A stretch of DNA of 64,000 nucleotides from Colocasia esculenta. Lineage: Eukaryota; Streptophyta; Magnoliopsida; Alismatales; Araceae. Each line of letters opens with the position of its first letter. Position 1 is the stretch's first letter. A model generated the notes under the pieces. The model did not search any database, had not been told where the DNA came from, and saw only the letters and a program-made list of their open reading frames with translations. Shown one piece after another: positions 1 to 9,153 of this stretch. Where the stretch lies: the NCBI GenBank assembly GCA_014218235.1, contig CM024753.1:184364348-184428347 (forward strand). Reading direction: 5' to 3'. The position numbers and the translations under genes are program-made.

Positions 1-1427
1 TATTGGGCTCTTTTGGGTCCATTGGGCTTCCTAGGGGCGTAGCCATTTTGAGGTGGAGGGACCTGGGAGTACTGGCGCTAATCTTGTGGAGGGTTTTGTC
101 CTTGGGGAGGTGGCTGTCTATTGTTGTTGTTGTTCCATGGCTGCTGGGCTTGCTGGGTGTAGGAAGACTTACCTACCGGGCCTTAAGGATTGCTAACTGC
201 ACCCACTTGTTCATTGGTTTGGATCCCTTCGGTGACTGGGCCTTGCGGCTTCTTGGTGTAACGGGCCTTGGGGGTCTCAAACATAGAGTGTATAGGTGAG
301 TCCTTAAGTTGGGTCTGAATGAAACGGGCTCGGCTATATAGTTGGTGCATGGTAGAAATATCGTTCATGGCCAAAATAGCTCGGTAGGTTGGAGTGGCAT
401 TGGAAATCAACAACTTCACCTTCTCCTCCTCAGGCATGGGGCAGCAGACCTTGGCGGCCAAAGAACGCCACCGATCAGCGTAGGTAGAAAACTCCTCTTC
501 TAGCTTCATCTTTTCGGCTACTAGATCCACAAAAGAGTATTCGGGTCCCACCCGATCTTGGAATTGCTGCAGAAACCTCTCTTGAACAGCTTGGAAATCC
601 TCGGCTTCCTCCGAGGGCAATGAGTAGAACCATTCCAAAGCCGGACCATCCAAGGATTTTCTGAACAAGTATGCCATGAGGTGGCGGTCATACTTGTGTG
701 GTGCTGACTCGTAGACAAAGTCTTTCAGATGAACATAAGGGTCTCCTACCCCAGAGTAACGCCGGTAGACAGGGAGCTCCGACTGGGGTGGCACCCGAAG
801 GTACTAGAAGGATGGGAGGGCAATATCAGCTACCTTTCGAGGATCGATTGGCCTCCGGAGGTCATGAAGCTCTTTCTTCATGCTTGTCCACTCCGCAAGG
901 AAGTCGGAGGGAGACTGGACTTGATGCGCAGAAATAAGGGAGCGAGGTTGCTCGAATGAGTGAGACCTCTCACGGGGAAGGGGAGCTAGTTTGGCCGCAT
1001 AGTATGTAGTTGGGGGAGATCGAGGCCGGACCTCTCGCGGAGGAAGGTAGCTCGATTCTGAAAAATGGATGGCCCGAGGGCTGAGGGGTGTAGGATCTGC
1101 CCCTGATGAAGGAAGGTGAGGTGTTGAAGCGACATGGGCGGATGAATCTGCCGGTCGGATTGAACTCTGACCCAGGGGAGATAAAGGTTGTTTCCCCATG
1201 GCGGCAGCTATAAACTCTCAGACTTGGTCCGGAGTGAGGTGGGGAAGAAGCTGGCTGAATTGTGAGTGGGGGTCATCACCCCCAGGAGGAGAGGCAGGAC
1301 AGGATCGAATCCTAGTGACGGAGGGAGGCTGGATATGCCCCGGGAGCATGGCCATAGAGGGTTGGGCCACCTCCTCGAGCAACCCGAGAGGAAGAGCATC
1401 GTCAGCAAGGACCCGAAATTGGTCCAT
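1..1427 (-). pseudogene. gag of Tat-type Ty3 element Z (partial, broken)
   Basis: Capsid/nucleocapsid polyprotein of a Ty3 retrotransposon; its 3' part runs off the window. The start is the ATG complementary to 1425-1427 (MDQFRVLADD...), matching the gag start at 21637 in element G1. The Retrotrans_gag-type core lies in 183-794, with the signature ALEWFYSLP and later YADRWRSLAAKV. The frame is broken several times: TGA at 1218-1220 (TGT in G1, so not a C to T change), TAG at 804-806 (CAG in G1), and TAA at about 180-185 (CAA in G1). It looks about 85% identical to G1 gag by eye. Not functional as it stands. Confidence 0.8.
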
Positions 1428-2617
1428 GTCGAAGAGGGAATTATGATAAGATACAAAGAAAGAAGGGGATGTACTCGATCTCCCTAAACAATGACGCATA
1501 CACCCCCCCCAAGACTAATAGGGGGTGATACAGACAATACCTAGACTCAATCACAACAAGAAAGATCGAGAGGAGGAGGGATGAACACTCAAGTTGTCAT
1601 GTTTAAAGCACAAATTTGTTAAGGTTTAAACTTGACCTTTAAATGAATTAATTAAGAGGATGTCACTCGGTCAAGTGGACCTTAATGGGTATGGACTCAA
1701 GTCCTCCGGTGAAGCTAAGGAATGGTATACTCACACGCAAAGGGGTGGCTTAAACTAAGGGGTGCAACTGGTACAACCAGCCCGGCAAACCGCAACGTGC
1801 GTACGGTCACGGGGTCTTACGGAGGTCCTCGGAAGGTGGGCCTGAGTCAGCCTACGAGTGCTCGTAGGTGAGACTCACTCATCCAAGGGGGAACCTAAAT
1901 AAATGGGCTTCAATAGCATATGCAATGGGCCTAAACGCCCGAAATGCATGCACAGGTGATAGATGAGAACCAAACAGGATGACCAAATGGCCCTCGAGCA
2001 GCGTCGCGGCGGCCGTGTACACCGCAACCTTATCGCGACAGGGCGACCTGCCGCGATAGGAACAGAGGCCCGAAACACCAAGAGGTCTTCAACTAACTCA
2101 AACAAACTACCCTATCAAATGAGAACAGACACGAAAACATCGAATCAATACCACATGGACCAAGAAGCACACAGAAACCGATTCATGAGTGAAAACAGTA
2201 ACATACAAAGCATACCTGATAACGCGACGCCCCTCCATGACGCGACCTTGTCGCGTCCTCGCGAAACGCCGCGACTAGAACCGAAAACTTACAAGAAAAA
2301 AAAAGGAAAATCCGGTCCCTAGCAGGATTTTAACATTCAGAAACACGACAACATATGATACAAAGAGATATCACAAGGATACATGATCTGATAGAAACAA
2401 GACAAGGAAGATAGAAGGAAGAGGACGCTGACCTGATAAAGCGTCCTCGACAAACGACGCGACCTGATCACGTCGCCGCGATAGGTCGCGACAAGAACAG
2501 AACACAAAAAATACAGGGAACAAAGAACAAGAGACTAACAGGGCACTAAAGTGAGAAACAAAGAAAACATGGCAAGCAAGCAGTCAAAAATCCACGAGGG
2601 TGGCAGTGAAGGTCCCA
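1428..2617 (-). other. untranslated leader of element Z
   Basis: Non-coding 5' leader between primer site and gag start of a minus-strand element. It matches 4955-6148 closely and 26058-27253 more loosely. It contains clusters of CGCGAC/GTCGCG half-sites, including the perfect dyad GACGCGAC-ctt-GTCGCGTC at 2239-2257, and more near 2040 and 2460-2500. No open frame of note. Confidence 0.65.
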
Positions 2618-2634
2618 CCGTGATCGCCAAAAGG
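2618..2634 (-). other. putative primer binding site of element Z
   Basis: Directly inside the LTR end the minus strand reads CCTTTTGGCGATCACGG. TGG within it would pair with a tRNA CCA end. The primer tRNA could not be named: it is not the TGGTATCAGAGC initiator-Met site of the Tekay and copia elements here. The same site is at 6149-6165 (one difference) and 27254-27270. Confidence 0.5.
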
Positions 2635-4041
2635 TGTAATCACGGGGATTGACGCCCCCCCTCGACATGAACAAGTACCAAATCTAGTGGTGTGTGAACA
2701 TGGAATGTGATCGCCACCTAGTAAGCTGCCTTATAAATAGAAGATGAAGATGGATAACTTAACTAGGAAGAGGGGAGAGAAAGGGGGCGGACCTGGTGTC
2801 ACGGCGGCCTTAGCGGTCGCGACAGTGCTGATAACACGACGCTGATCCCAGTCGCGTTTCTTGACACGTCATCCTCTGCCGCCGCGTTCTCTTTGTGCGG
2901 GAGTTGTTGGAGTGTGGACCTTCTTCTCGTCTTCCACCCGGCCGGAAGGCAAGAGCTCCTCGTGGATGTCACTTGGATGCCTGCCACAAAAGAAAACAAA
3001 CAAAAGGAAGCCCTATTAGAACACGTTAAACATAGTATCTATTCTAAAATATAAAGAAAGGATGGGAACATGGAGGGAACGAAACTGGGAGGTTTTTTAA
3101 ACCCCTTTGGGTATAGGAAAACGTGGGTGTGTGCTGAATGTGTTCTATTTAAGAATAACATGAAAAATGCATGCAAAAGAAGGAGAAAGGGAAAGGGAGA
3201 GAGTGAGCCCCATTAGGGCGACTCCTTGGCGTGGCTGCAGCTCGAAGGATCGTCCAAAAGCTTCAGGAGAATGCTGAAGTCGCCCTTCTCACGTCCCGTA
3301 CTCCATAGATGATGGAATGGATTGCTTTCGTGGAGAGGGATTGTGAGGGAAATGGAAGAAAAGGGTGGCTACAAGGCTAAGTATTTGTCAAAGGAAATTT
3401 TGGCAGCCCTTCGGGGTAACAATGAGGCTCTCCCGTCCTTGAGAAGGGGCCTCTCTTTTATAGAGCCATGAGAGAGAAATGGGTGATATTATCTCTTCAA
3501 AATGGTCCAAATTCGAAATGGGAGATAATGGCCTTTTAAAATTTCAAGGGAGAGTCCAAGGGGTGCTCACGAGAGTTCCTAGGGCCGAAATCTCGCCCCA
3601 TGTGGTTGAGATATTTCCTAGGGATAAAGCTGGATCTATAGGAGGACAAATAGGAGGTTGTTGCAGAATCTGGTGCGCTCGGGCGTTGTCGCGGTGTATC
3701 ATGGGGTCGCGACTAGAGACGACAGTGAGCCCACGTGCATGGATATCATGCACGGGCTGTCGCGGCGTCCAGGGCCGTCGTGACTAGAGTCGCGGTGCTA
3801 CGATATATCACGACTAGGAAATCGAATTATTTTGCATTTATCAGCCAGTTATATAAAAGATATGAGTTATAATTGCATATGGACTCTCCAAAATAATAAT
3901 GGGCGGGATTTCAAGGCAATTTTAAATTGTTAATGGGCTCAATCAAGGCTATTGATGGGCTCAAGATGAGTGACCAATTAGGGGCTGACTAGGGTAACAT
4001 GAAATGTGGTTCAACCCATTAGTCAGAACCGGGTGTCTACA
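2635..4041 (-). mobile_element. LTR of Tat-type element Z, copy 1
   Basis: 1,407-bp LTR, minus orientation, beginning TGTAGACACC (complement of 4032-4041) and ending ATTACA (2635). A primer site lies next to its low-coordinate end, so it acts as a 5' LTR of the element running off the left side. It contains a perfect GTGCATG-gatat-CATGCAC dyad near 3734-3752 and many GTCGCG half-sites (3690-3820). The flank at 4042 has no polypurine tract. Confidence 0.8.
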
Positions 4042-4467
4042 CTCAGCAGCTATGGATGCTCAAGTGTGAAGAAACACACTTGTACACCTGGCAATCCAAG
4101 TATAAAAGCTCTAACCAATGGGGAGAGGCCAAATAGGATTTTTACTGGGTCAAAGGGGTGCCAAGGTGGCCCATTTGCCCGTTGGGAATGGCCCCATGCG
4201 CTGCATGGGCGAGAGAATGGCGCAAGTGGGCTAGATTCTCGGGGTAGTTGCACAGACCAGGTAAACTCGGTTGACGTCCAGTGATCCTGCCGCCAACCTC
4301 ATGCAGACGTCTAGAGATGTGGACGCCAATATGGGTTAACATCCAGGGCCTATGCCGTCAACCAGTAGTCGGCGGCACTCGATGCTGCCGTCTACATGGC
4401 ATCCGATGCAAGTCAACAAATGGTCAAACGAGGCTTAATGGGCCAAAAGAGCCTTGCGAGAGATGGG
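4042..4467. other. flank of LTR Z copy 1, no gene seen
   Basis: Duplicate of 7572-7997. Contains GGACGYC-type dyads (about 4260-4400) like those of the Tekay-type LTRs. No supportable gene. Confidence 0.5.
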
Positions 4468-4817
4468 CCAAATCTCGCGTCTACAAACTTATTCCCTGCT
4501 GAAGATGGCGCCATCTCCTTTGCCATTCTAAGCATAATCGACTCCATCTCGGAAGGTATGAGCATTGGACAGGCGGTTCTTGGCTTTTTATATGCTGGAC
4601 TTTCTTCTGCAGTCACCGGAGGCCCCTTCTACGGCTCTGTCATCGCCCTCGAGCTTTGGATGGGCATGCACATACAATTCTGGGCAATGGACAATTTATC
4701 TACTGAGTGCAAGACAATGCTCCATCATCCTCTAGCTTTCGTGGGCGGGCCACTCTACATGACCACGCAGGCCTAGTGCAAGACAGCCCAAGTGAAAGGA
4801 TTGAAGGCCTAGCAGGA
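4468..4817 (+). pseudogene. PMD-like fragment, truncated copy
   Basis: Truncated copy of the frame at 7998-8726. It starts at EDGAISFA... and carries TAG at 4774-4776 where the other copy has TGG. It is then cut by the duplication join, after which gag sequence follows on the other strand. The TGG to TAG change lies in CCTGG, whose opposite strand is CCAGG. Confidence 0.65.
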
Positions 4818-4954
4818 GAGGCAGGACGGGATCGAATCCTAGTGACGGAGGGAGGCTGGATATGCCCCGGGAGCATGGCCATAGAGGGTTGGGCCACCTC
4901 CTCGAGCAACCCGAGAGGAAGAGCATCGTCGGTAAGGACCCGAAATTGGTCCAT
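4818..4954 (-). pseudogene. gag 5' fragment of Z, copy 2
   Basis: First 45 or so codons of gag, start codon complementary to 4952-4954, cut at the duplication join. Nearly identical to 1291-1427. Too short to act. Confidence 0.75.
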
Positions 4955-6165
4955 GTCGAAGAGGGGATTATGATAAGATACAAAGAAAGAAGGGGATGTA
5001 CTCGATCTCCCTAAACAATGACGCATACACCCCCCCAAGACTAATAGGGGGTGATACAGACAATACCTAGACTCAATCACAGCAAGAAAGACCGAGAGGA
5101 AGAGGGATGAACACTCAAGTTGTCATGTTTAAAGCGCAAATTTGTTAAGGTTTAAACTTGACCTTTAAATGAATTAATTAAGAGGATGTCACTCGATCAA
5201 GTGGACCTTAATGGGTATGGACTCAAGTCCTCCGGTGAAGCTAAGGAATGGTATACACACACGCAAAGGGGTGGCTTAAACTAAGGGGTGCAACTGGTAC
5301 AACCAGCCTGGCGAACTGCAACGTGCGTACGGTCACGGGGTCTTACGGAGGTCCTCGGAAGGTGGGCCTGAGTCAGCTTACGAGTGCTCGTAGGTGAGAG
5401 GACTCACTCATCTAAGGGGGAACCTAAATAAATGGGATTCAATAGCGTATGCAATGGGCCTAAACACCCGAAATGCATGCACAGGTGATAGATGAGAACC
5501 AAACAGGATGACTAAATGGCCCTCGGGTAGCGTCGTGGCGGCCGTGTACACCGCGACCTTATCGGGACAGGGCGACCTGCCGCGATAGGAACAGAGGCCC
5601 GAAACACCAAGAGGTCTTCAACTAACTCAAACAGACTACCCTATCAAATGAGAACAGACACAAAAACATCGAATTAATACCACATGGGCCAAGAAGCACA
5701 CAGAAACCGATTCATGAGTCAAAACAGTAACATACAAAGCATACCTGATAACGCGGCGCCCCTCCACGACGCGACCTTGTCGCGTCCTCGCGAAACGCCG
5801 CGACTAGAACCGAAAACTTACAAGTAAAAATAAAAGGAAAATCTAGTCCCTAGCAGGATTTTAACATTCAGAAACGCGACAACATATGATACAAAGAGAT
5901 ATCACAAGGATACATGATCTGATAGAAACAAGACAAGGCAGATAGAAGGAAGAGGACGCTGACCTGATAAAGCGTCCTCGATAAACGACGTGACCTGATC
6001 ACGTCGCCGCGATAGGTCGCAACAAGAATAGAACATGAAAAATACAGGGAACAAAGAACAAGAGACTAACAGGGCACTAAAGTGAGAAACAAAGAAAACA
6101 TGGCAAGCAAGAAGTCAAAAATCCACGAGGGTGGCAGTGAAGGTCCCACCGTGTTCGCCAAAAGG
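4955..6165 (-). other. leader and primer site of Z, copy 2
   Basis: Duplicate of 1428-2634, with the putative primer site at 6149-6165 (one base changed). The CGCGAC...GTCGCG dyad is kept near 5770-5790. No gene seen. Confidence 0.65.
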
Positions 6166-7571
6166 TGTAATCACGGGGATTGACGCCCCCCCTCGACACG
6201 AACAAGTACAAAATCTAGTGGTGTGTGAACATGGAATGTGATCGCCACCTAGCAAGCTGCCTTATAAATAGAAGATGAAGATGGCTAACTTAACTAGGAA
6301 GAGGGGAGAGAAAGGGGGCGGACCTGGTGTCACGGCGGCCTTAGCGGTCGCGACAGTGCTGATAACGCGACGTTGATCCCATTCGTGTTTCTTGTCACGT
6401 CGTCCTCCGCCGCCGCATTCTCTTTTTACGGGAGTTGTTGGAGTGTGGACCTTCTTCTCGTCTTCCACCCGGCCGGAAGGCAAGAGCTCCTTGTGGATGT
6501 CGCTTGGATGCCTGCCACAAAAGAAAACAAACAAAAGGAAGCCCTATTAGAACACGTTAAACATAGTATCTATTCTAAAATATAAAGAAAGGATGGGAAC
6601 ATGGAGGGAACGAAACTGGGAGGTTTTTTAAACCCCTTTGGGTATAGGAAAACGTGGGTGTGTGCTGAATGTGTTCTATTTAAGAATAACATGAAAAATG
6701 CATGCAAAAGAAGGAGAAAGGGAAAGGGAGAGAGTGAGCCCCATTAGGGCGACTCCTTGGCGTGGCTGCAGCTCGAAGGATCGTCCAAAAGCTTCAGGAG
6801 AATGCTGAAGTCGCCCTTCTCACGTCCCGTACTCCATAGATGATGGAATGGATTGCTTTCGTGGAGAGGGATTGTGAGGGAAATGGAAGAAAAGGGTGGC
6901 TGCAAGGCTAAGTATTTGTCAAAGGAAATTTTGGCAGCCCTTCGGGGTAACAATGAGGCTCTCCCGTCCTTGAGAAGGGGCCTCTCTTTTATAGAGCCAT
7001 GAGAGAGAAATGGGTGATATTATCTCTTCAAAATGCTCCAAATTCGAAATGGGAGATAATGGCCTTTTAAAATTGCAAGGGAGAGTCCAAGGGGTCCTCA
7101 CGAGAGTCCCTAGGGCTGAAATCTCGCCCCAAGGGGTTGAGATATTTCCTAGGGATAAAGCTGGATCTATAGGAGGATAAATAGGAGGTTGTTGCGGAAT
7201 CTGGTGTGCTCGGGCTTGTCGCGGCGTATCGTGGGGTCGCGACTAGAGACGACAGTAAGCCCACGTGCATGGATATCATGCATGGGCTGTCGCGGCGTCC
7301 AGGGTCGTCGTAACTAGAGTCACGGCGCTACGATATGTCGCGACTAGGAAATCGAATTATTTTGCATTTATCAGCCATTTATATAAAAGATATGAGTTAT
7401 AATTGCATACGGACTCTCGAAAATAATAATGGGCGAGATTTCAAGGCAATTTTAAATTGTTAATGGGCTCAATCAAGGCTAATTATGGGCTCAAGATGAG
7501 TGACCAATTAGGGGCTGACTCGGGTAACATGAAATGTGGTTAAACCCATTAGTCGGAACCGGGTGTCTACA
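6166..7571 (-). mobile_element. LTR of Tat-type element Z, copy 2
   Basis: 1,406-bp LTR beginning TGTAGACACC at 7571 and ending at 6166. Nearly identical to 2635-4041, but clearly more diverged from the G1 LTR at 27271-28690 (by eye roughly a quarter or more of positions). It could double as the 3' LTR of the sequence to its right, but that divergence argues against a simple LTR pair. Confidence 0.8.
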
Positions 7572-7997
7572 CTCAGCAGCCTTGGATGCTCAAGTGTGAA
7601 GAAACACACTTGTACACTTGGCAATCCAAGTATAAAATCTCCAACCAATGGAGAGAGGCCAAATAGGATTTTTACTGGGTCAAAGGGGTGCCAAGGTGGC
7701 CCATTTGCCCGTTGGGAACGGCCCCATGCGCTGTATGGGCGAGAGAATGGCGCAAGTGGGCTAGATTCTCGGGGTAGTTACACAGACTAGGTAAACCCGG
7801 TTGACGTCCAGCGATCCTGCCGCCAACCTCATGCAGACGTCCAGAGATGTGGACGCCAATATGGGTTAACGTCCAGGGCCTATGCTGTCAACCAGTAGTC
7901 GGCGGCACTCAATGCTGCCATCTACATGGCATCCGAGGCAAGTCAACAAATGGTCAAATGAGGCTTAATGGGCCAAAAGAGCCTCGCGGGAGATTAG
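7572..7997. other. region upstream of the PMD-like frame
   Basis: No gene seen. Holds dyads of the GGACGYC type, e.g. CGTCC (7838-7842) with GGACG (7851-7855), resembling those in the Tekay-type LTRs. Open frame begins after TAG 7995-7997. Confidence 0.5.
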
Positions 7998-8726
7998 CCA
8001 AATCTCGCGTCTACAAACTTATTCCCTACTGAAGATGGCGCCATCTCCTTCGCCATTCTAAGCATAATCGACTCCATCTCGGAAGGTATGAGCTTTGGAC
8101 AGGCGGTTCTTGGCTTTCTATATGCTGGACTTTCTTCTGCAGTCACCGGAGGCCCCTTCTATGGCTCTGTCATCGCCCTCGAGCTTTGGATGGGCATGCA
8201 CATACAATTCTGGGCAATGGACAATTTATCTACTGAGTGCAAGACAATGCTCCATCATCCTCTAGCTTTCGTGGGCGGACCATTCTACATGACCACGCAG
8301 GCCTGGTGCAAGACAACCCAAGTGAAAGGATTGAAGGCCTGGCAGGATTACTTGAAGAATCTGACTGTGGCGGGGTTCGATATACGTCCGCGCTTCTTGC
8401 ACAACAAGATGATCCATGTACCACAACGCCTCGGACTGGCACTCCGTCTTCTGGGCAATGAAGCCTTAGTCCACTACAACCCGGATCGTTGCTACCTGCA
8501 GTGTGGGGCGGCTCGCACGATGGTTCCACCACTTTCTCACTTCCCGGACATTCAGAAGAGGAAGATGGATGATGATCAGGACGAGAGGGATGTGCGAAGC
8601 GCCATAGTCCACTGGGAAGGATGTGCTATGAGCCTCATCCAAGCGGGAGTAGAGGAAGCTGAAGATGTGATCAAAGAATATCTCGAGGCATTGAGGAAGA
8701 TCCTACTAGCTACAGTGGAGGCTTGA
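7998..8726 (+). pseudogene. PMD-like protein, C-terminal part
   Basis: Open frame of about 242 codons ending TGA 8724-8726, in frame with ATG 8088. It opens with EDGAISFAILSIIDSISEG, followed by GFLYAGLSS and, near the end, LALRLLGNEALVHYNPDRCYLQ. From memory these match in order the later part of plant mobile domain proteins (PF10536), which act in gene silencing or travel in transposons. The frame has no clear start: a TAG at 7995-7997 lies upstream, so it is probably the last exon of a broken gene. It is more distant from the PMD gene at 9154-12027. Family call is by eye. Confidence 0.5.
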
Positions 8727-9153
8727 AGATGGGTGGATTGATGTAGTGAGGATGTCAGATGGTAGTTTAGGGCAGGAAATTGCATTTATTTGAATGTAGG
8801 GATGATTTAGAACATGTATTGAATAGTTTGGATGAATAAACATGAACTTTGTCCTGTTTGTGCATGGCTCTGTTTGTAACGCGACAATCATGGCAGTCGC
8901 GTTAGCGTCGCGTCGTGGCGGTGAGTCACGACATGGTCGCGGCCACCCATGGAGATGTGACGTGAATGCGACGGCCCGATACGTCGCGTCTTGAACCGAA
9001 TGTTTAAAAATGCAAGGTGCCTTTCTTCCCCCCTTCTTGTGCTTTCAAACCATCTGAGAGAGGCCTTTGAATTCCCCCTTTGGATTCCCTTTCTCCTTGC
9101 CCTTCTGGACTCACTCTTTCCCTCAAATTCGAACCCAATCACTCATCAATCCC
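8727..9153. other. spacer and 5' region of the PMD gene
   Basis: No gene seen. Contains the perfect dyad ACGCGAC (8879-8885) / GTCGCGT (8896-8902) and further CG-rich half-sites up to about 8990. A pyrimidine-rich stretch (9015-9125) precedes the ATG and may be the 5' untranslated region. Confidence 0.45.

Larger units (their letters stand above)
1291..4817. repeat. tandem duplication, unit 1 (about 3.53 kb)
   Basis: Direct repeat of 4818-8344, a few percent diverged. It holds, left to right, the gag 5' end, leader, LTR (2635-4041) and a PMD-like fragment, cut at 4817. The left break is in gag at AGGA (1287-1290); the join to unit 2 is at AGGA (4814-4817). In unit 2 the PMD-like frame continues past the matching point with GGCAGGATTAC instead. 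Confidence 0.85.
4818..8344. repeat. tandem duplication, unit 2
   Basis: Second copy of 1291-4817, offset 3,527-3,531 bp. It carries a 137-bp gag start fragment (4818-4954, minus), leader, LTR and the start of the PMD-like frame, which here runs on intact. Unit 2 is therefore joined to the original right-hand sequence. Confidence 0.85.
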
